Position numbers and translations under genes: made by a program. A stretch of DNA of 14,709 nucleotides from Nocardioides sp. (GTDB lineage: Bacteria; Actinomycetota; Actinomycetes; Propionibacteriales; Nocardioidaceae), in NCBI GenBank assembly GCA_029264225.1, contig JARICB010000338.1, positions 1 through 14,709 on the forward strand, written 5' to 3'. Below are positions 11,612 through 14,709 of the stretch, one piece after another (within the stretch, counting starts at the first letter, position 1; every line of letters starts with the position of its first letter). The notes under the pieces were generated by a model. The model did no database searches. It saw only the letters and a program-made list of their open reading frames with translations, and was not told where the DNA came from.

Positions 11612-14467
11612 TCAGCTGCAGCCGCTGGTGCTTCCGCAACCCTCGCAGACGTAGCACGAACCAGCCGGGCGCATCTTCGTGCCGCACGTCATGCAGAGCG
11701 GGGAGTCGATCGCCGTACCGGTGATCTTCTCCATCAGCTCGGCAGAGGTGTGGACCCCGGCCGGAGCAGCGGTCGCGGCCTTGACCTCGATCACGGGCTC
11801 GGCGTCGACCACGTCGTCGAGCGAGACGAGTTCGGAGGCTGCCCCGGTCTCCTCGGTGATCGGCTCGTAGGAGCCGGTCTCCAGGTGTCGCTGACGCTCA
11901 TCAGCCGAGAAGATGCCCAGTCCGGCACGGTCCTCGAAGGTCATGTAGTCCAGGGCCAGGCGGCGCCAGACGTAGTCCATCAGCGACTGCGCCATCCGCA
12001 CGTCTGGGTCGTCGGTCAGACCGGCAGGCTCGAAGCGCAGGTTGGTGAACTTCGAGACGTAGGTCTCCAGCGGGACGCCGTACTGAAGGCCGATGGAGAC
12101 GGCGATCGAGAAGGCATCCATCACGCCGGCCAGGGTCGAACCCTGCTTGCCGAGCTTGAGGAAGACCTCGCCCAGCTCGCCGTCGTCGTGCGCACCCGAG
12201 GTCATGTAACCCTCGGCGCCACCGACCGTGAAGGACGTGGTGCGCGAGACCCGCGACTTGGGCAGCCGCTTGCGGACCGGGGCGTAGACGACCTTCTCGA
12301 TGACCTTGGTCTCGACCTGGTCGCCGGCCACCTCGTGGCCCTGGTCGCGCTTGGCCGAGTCGGACTTGCCGTCGGCCAGCGGCTGACCGACCTTGGCGTT
12401 GTCGCGGTAGATCGCGGTGGCCTTCAGGCCCAGCTTCCACGACTGGAGGTAGACGTTCTCGACCTCTTCGACCGTGGCGCTCTCGGGCAGGTTGACCGTC
12501 TTGGAGATCGCGCCGGACAGGAACGGCTGGCAGGCCGCCATCATCCGCACGTGGCCCATCGGCTTGAGCGAACGGGCACCCATCGCGGTGTCGAAGATTT
12601 CGTAGTGCTCCAGCTTGAGGCTCGGCGCGTCGATGACGTGGCCGTGCTCGGCGATGTAGGCCACGATCGCCTCGACCTGCTCGGGCTGGTAGCCCATCTT
12701 CTCCAGGGCTCGCGGAATCGTCTGGTTGACGATCTGCATCGAGCCGCCGCCGACGAGCTTCTTGAACTTGACCAGCGAGAAGTCGGGCTCGATGCCGGTG
12801 GTGTCGCAGTCCATCATGAAGCCGATGGTGCCGGTCGGCGCGAGCACCGAGGCCTGCGCGTTGCGGAAGCCGTTGGCCTCGCCGGTGGCGATCACGTCGG
12901 CCCACGCCTTGGTGGCCAGCTTGTGCACGCGACCGTCTTCGGTGTGCAGCAGTCGGACCACGTCGTTGGCGGCCTGGTGCTTGCGCATGACCCGCTTGTG
13001 GGCCTCCGCGTTGCGCTGGTAGCCGGCGTAGGGGCCGACGATCGCGGCCAGTTCGGCCGAGCGCTTGTACGACGTACCGGTCATCAGCGACGTCAGCGCA
13101 GCCGCCATCGAGCGGCCGCCGTCGGAGTCGTAACCCAGGCCCATCGCCATCAGCAGCGCGCCGAGGTTGGCGTAGCCGATGCCGAGCTGGCGGTAGTCGC
13201 GGGTGGTCTTGGCGATCGGCTCGGTCGGGAAGTCGGCGAAGCAGATCGAGATGTCCATCGCGGTGATGATGAACTCGACGGCCTTGGCGAACAGTGCCGC
13301 GTCGAAGGTGTCGTCGTCCTTGAGGAACTTCAACAGGTTCAGCGAAGCCAGGTTGCACGACGAGTTGTCGAGCGACATGTATTCCGAGCACGGGTTGGAC
13401 GCGGTGATCCGACCCGTCTCGGGGTTGGTGTGCCAGTCGTTGATCGTGTCGTCGTACTGCATGCCCGGGTCGGCACACTCCCACGCCGCCTGGCTGATCT
13501 TGTGGAACAGCTCGCGGGCGTCGACGGTCTCGATGACCTCACCGGTGCTGCGAGCACGCAGGCCGAACGACGTACCGTCCTCGACCGCGCGCATGAACTC
13601 ATCGCTGACGCGCACCGAGTTGTTGGCGTTCTGGTACTGCACGGAGGTGATGTCGACGCCGCCGAGGTCCATGTCGAAGCCGGCGTCGCGCAGGGCCCGG
13701 ATCTTGTTCTCCTCCTTGGCCTTGGTCATGACGAACTCTTCGATGTCGGGGTGGTCGACGTCGAGGACGACCATCTTGGCCGCGCGACGCGTGGCGCCAC
13801 CCGACTTGATGGTGCCTGCGGAGGCGTCGGCGCCGCGCATGAAGGAGACCGGGCCACTCGCCGTGCCGCCGCTGGAGAGCAGCTCCTTGGACGAGCGGAT
13901 GCGGGAGAGGTTCAGGCCGGCGCCGGAGCCGCCCTTGAAGATGAAGCCCTCTTCCTTGTACCAGTTCAGGATCGAGTCCATCGAGTCATCGACGGAGAGG
14001 ATGAAGCACGCGGAGACCTGCTGCGGCGAGGGGGTGCCGACGTTGAACCACACGGGGCTGTTGAAGGAGAAGTACTGGTTGACCAGCAGCCAGGTCAGCT
14101 CGTGCTCGAAGATCTCGGCGTCGCCGGCGGACTTGAAGTAGCCGTGCTCGGAGCCTGCCTTCGTGTAGGTCTTCACGACCCGGTCGATGAGCTGCTTGAG
14201 GCTCCACTCGCGTACGTCGGTGCCGACCGCGCCGCGGAAGTACTTGGTGGTGACGATCGTCGAAGCGTTGAGGCTCCAACTGTCGGGGAACTCGACACCG
14301 CGCTGCTCGAAGACCGACACACCGGTCTTCCAGTTGGTCTGGACGACGTCGCGTCGCTCCCAGGTCAACTCGTCATAGGGGTGCACACCGGCGGTAGAGA
14401 AGTCTCGTTCGATCTTCACACCCTTGCTTGCGCCCTGCATCGCTGTCGCGTCCACCGTTTCAGTCAT
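11612..14467 (-). CDS. nrdJ: Vitamin B12-dependent (class II) ribonucleoside-diphosphate reductase
   Basis: 951 aa, full length for actinobacterial NrdJ. It reduces ribonucleotides to deoxyribonucleotides with adenosylcobalamin as radical source, in the cytoplasm, without oxygen dependence. The catalytic set is visible: N358-P-C360-S-E362 (NPCSEYMSLDNSSCNL) gives the thiyl-radical cysteine C360 with N358 and E362; the reducing cysteine pair is C154 (SACFILSVDDS) and C371. Other family signatures are FKGGSGAGLNLSRIRSS, the PTGTIGFMMDCDTTGIEP loop, and a TSCPD-type domain at about 740-850. The C-terminal tail has a cysteine cluster (C925, C928, C938, C941, C944, C950), likely a zinc ribbon and redox shuttle to thioredoxin. 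Start: the ATG at 14467 gives the normal MTETV-type beginning; the open frame upstream to 14704 overlaps nrdR and is not used. Likely repressed by the upstream NrdR. Confidence 0.97.
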   Translation of the reverse strand: MTETVDATAMQGASKGVKIERDFSTAGVHPYDELTWERRDVVQTNWKTGVSVFEQRGVEFPDSWSLNASTIVTTKYFRGAVGTDVREWSLKQLIDRVVKTYTKAGSEHGYFKSAGDAEIFEHELTWLLVNQYFSFNSPVWFNVGTPSPQQVSACFILSVDDSMDSILNWYKEEGFIFKGGSGAGLNLSRIRSSKELLSSGGTASGPVSFMRGADASAGTIKSGGATRRAAKMVVLDVDHPDIEEFVMTKAKEENKIRALRDAGFDMDLGGVDITSVQYQNANNSVRVSDEFMRAVEDGTSFGLRARSTGEVIETVDARELFHKISQAAWECADPGMQYDDTINDWHTNPETGRITASNPCSEYMSLDNSSCNLASLNLLKFLKDDDTFDAALFAKAVEFIITAMDISICFADFPTEPIAKTTRDYRQLGIGYANLGALLMAMGLGYDSDGGRSMAAALTSLMTGTSYKRSAELAAIVGPYAGYQRNAEAHKRVMRKHQAANDVVRLLHTEDGRVHKLATKAWADVIATGEANGFRNAQASVLAPTGTIGFMMDCDTTGIEPDFSLVKFKKLVGGGSMQIVNQTIPRALEKMGYQPEQVEAIVAYIAEHGHVIDAPSLKLEHYEIFDTAMGARSLKPMGHVRMMAACQPFLSGAISKTVNLPESATVEEVENVYLQSWKLGLKATAIYRDNAKVGQPLADGKSDSAKRDQGHEVAGDQVETKVIEKVVYAPVRKRLPKSRVSRTTSFTVGGAEGYMTSGAHDDGELGEVFLKLGKQGSTLAGVMDAFSIAVSIGLQYGVPLETYVSKFTNLRFEPAGLTDDPDVRMAQSLMDYVWRRLALDYMTFEDRAGLGIFSADERQRHLETGSYEPITEETGAASELVSLDDVVDAEPVIEVKAATAAPAGVHTSAELMEKITGTAIDSPLCMTCGTKMRPAGSCYVCEGCGSTSGCS

Positions 14468-14491
14468 GTTCTGGCTTCGCCCCTTTGTCGA

Positions 14492-14518
14492 CGTACTTCT
14501 GAGTTCGTACTTCTGAGT
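14492..14518. promoter_or_regulatory. Perfect 13-bp tandem repeat upstream of nrdJ
   Basis: CGTACTTCTGAGT occurs at 14492-14504 and again at 14506-14518, separated by one T (14-bp period). It lies 25 bp before the nrdJ start, inside the likely leader or promoter. A regulator site (NrdR or other) is possible, but it does not look like the ACAC-AT-rich palindromic NrdR box. Confidence 0.5.
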
Positions 14519-14570
14519 GATCGTGCGTGCTGCGGTTCTTCGTGATGGTGCTGTGCCGCCAGTTCTGACG

Positions 14571-14602
14571 CCCGACACACAGCTTCCCCACCGTGTGCCG
14601 GG
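14571..14602 (-). terminator. Hairpin between nrdR and nrdJ
   Basis: On the minus-strand transcript CCCGGCACAC and GTGTGTCGGG form a 10-bp stem (one G-U wobble) with a 12-nt loop, ten bases after the nrdR stop. The wobble becomes an A-C mismatch on the opposite strand, so the fold favours the nrdR/nrdJ transcript. It may terminate or attenuate readthrough from nrdR into nrdJ. Confidence 0.5.
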
Positions 14603-14612
14603 CAGTGCGTGG

Positions 14613-14709
14613 TCAGGAGGGAACCAGGTCGTCCTGGTTCTCCTGAGTGGTGCGCCCTCTGCGCAGGGCATCGATCTCTGCGGCGAAGTCGTCCGCGGAC
14701 TCAAAGGCC
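14613..14709 (-). CDS. nrdR: Transcriptional repressor NrdR, C-terminal end only
   Basis: Partial: the gene enters from the right edge and only the last 31 complete codons are visible, reading AFESADDFAAEIDALRRG and ending DDLVPS. NrdR proteins have the conserved segment YRAFES.EDF.AEI..LR at this position, at the end of the ATP-cone domain, and this agrees residue for residue at the key places. NrdR is a nucleotide-sensing, zinc-ribbon repressor of ribonucleotide reductase genes. Its position 145 bp upstream of nrdJ on the same strand is the standard actinobacterial arrangement, which supports the call. The zinc ribbon lies outside the window. Confidence 0.85.
   Translation of the reverse strand, partial: AFESADDFAAEIDALRRGRTTQENQDDLVPS

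Noticed and set aside
11901..13484. A 527-codon minus-strand frame inside nrdJ
   Set aside because: Arg/His/Gly-rich shadow of nrdJ in another frame, no motif.
11369..14545. A very long open frame (1058 codons) on the + strand opposite nrdJ
   Set aside because: It mirrors the GC-rich codon pattern of nrdJ, is full of Val/Asp/Gly/His/Arg typical of a shadow frame, and has no domain or start signal. nrdJ has all catalytic motifs.
1..14709. CRISPR array, rRNA or intact tRNA genes
   Set aside because: No regularly spaced direct repeats of CRISPR type, no rRNA-like sequence, and only the 3' half of one tRNA is present.

Overview
This window reads as chromosomal DNA of a high-GC Gram-positive actinobacterium. 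The coding strands use strongly GC-rich third positions. Several starts are GTG sitting directly behind a TANNNT box (leaderless style). The right edge has the NrdR / B12-dependent ribonucleotide reductase pair typical of Actinobacteria. A Nocardioides-like host is my guess, not something the sequence proves.

Layout. (1) 1-2934, + strand: a small exported protein with two cysteine pairs, then an OmpR-type response regulator and a HAMP sensor kinase overlapping by ATGA, forming one likely operon. (2) 2911-4086, - strand: a secreted alpha/beta hydrolase whose 3' end overlaps the kinase gene tail to tail. (3) 4087-5267: a decayed stretch without intact genes. It holds the frameshifted C-terminal end of an IS481-type transposase, a short inverted repeat, and directly next to it the 3' end of a tRNA gene (T arm, acceptor strand, CCA) without a 5' half. 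This looks like the scar of integration or transposition events. (4) 5268-9915: accessory genes: a HEPN/MNT toxin-antitoxin pair whose antitoxin carries an N-terminal HTH, three poorly known small proteins, a VOC-family protein and a SAM methyltransferase. Many start from candidate leaderless promoters, and a TGCCG-containing intergenic repeat occurs in the gaps around the three unknown genes. (5) 9993-11352: a complete IS3-family element with 28-bp inverted repeats, intact orfA/orfB and a possible -1 frameshift site, but no matching target duplication. Its right end cuts off a gene after about 19 codons. The remnant resembles the start of a TIR-like (DUF1863/Thoeris ThsB-type) protein. (6) 11412-14709, - strand: a terminator-like structure, nrdJ (class II ribonucleotide reductase), a control region with a perfect tandem repeat and a hairpin, and the last codons of nrdR.

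How it fits together: the two ends look like stable chromosome (signal transduction, dNTP synthesis under NrdR). The middle, from the tRNA fragment to the IS3 element, looks like a plastic site that has gained and lost mobile and defence-like genes. No intact undescribed system can be demonstrated. The best candidates for something new are the cysteine-module protein beside the kinase, the intergenic repeat family with its orphan genes, and the truncated TIR-like gene at a rearranged IS3 junction.
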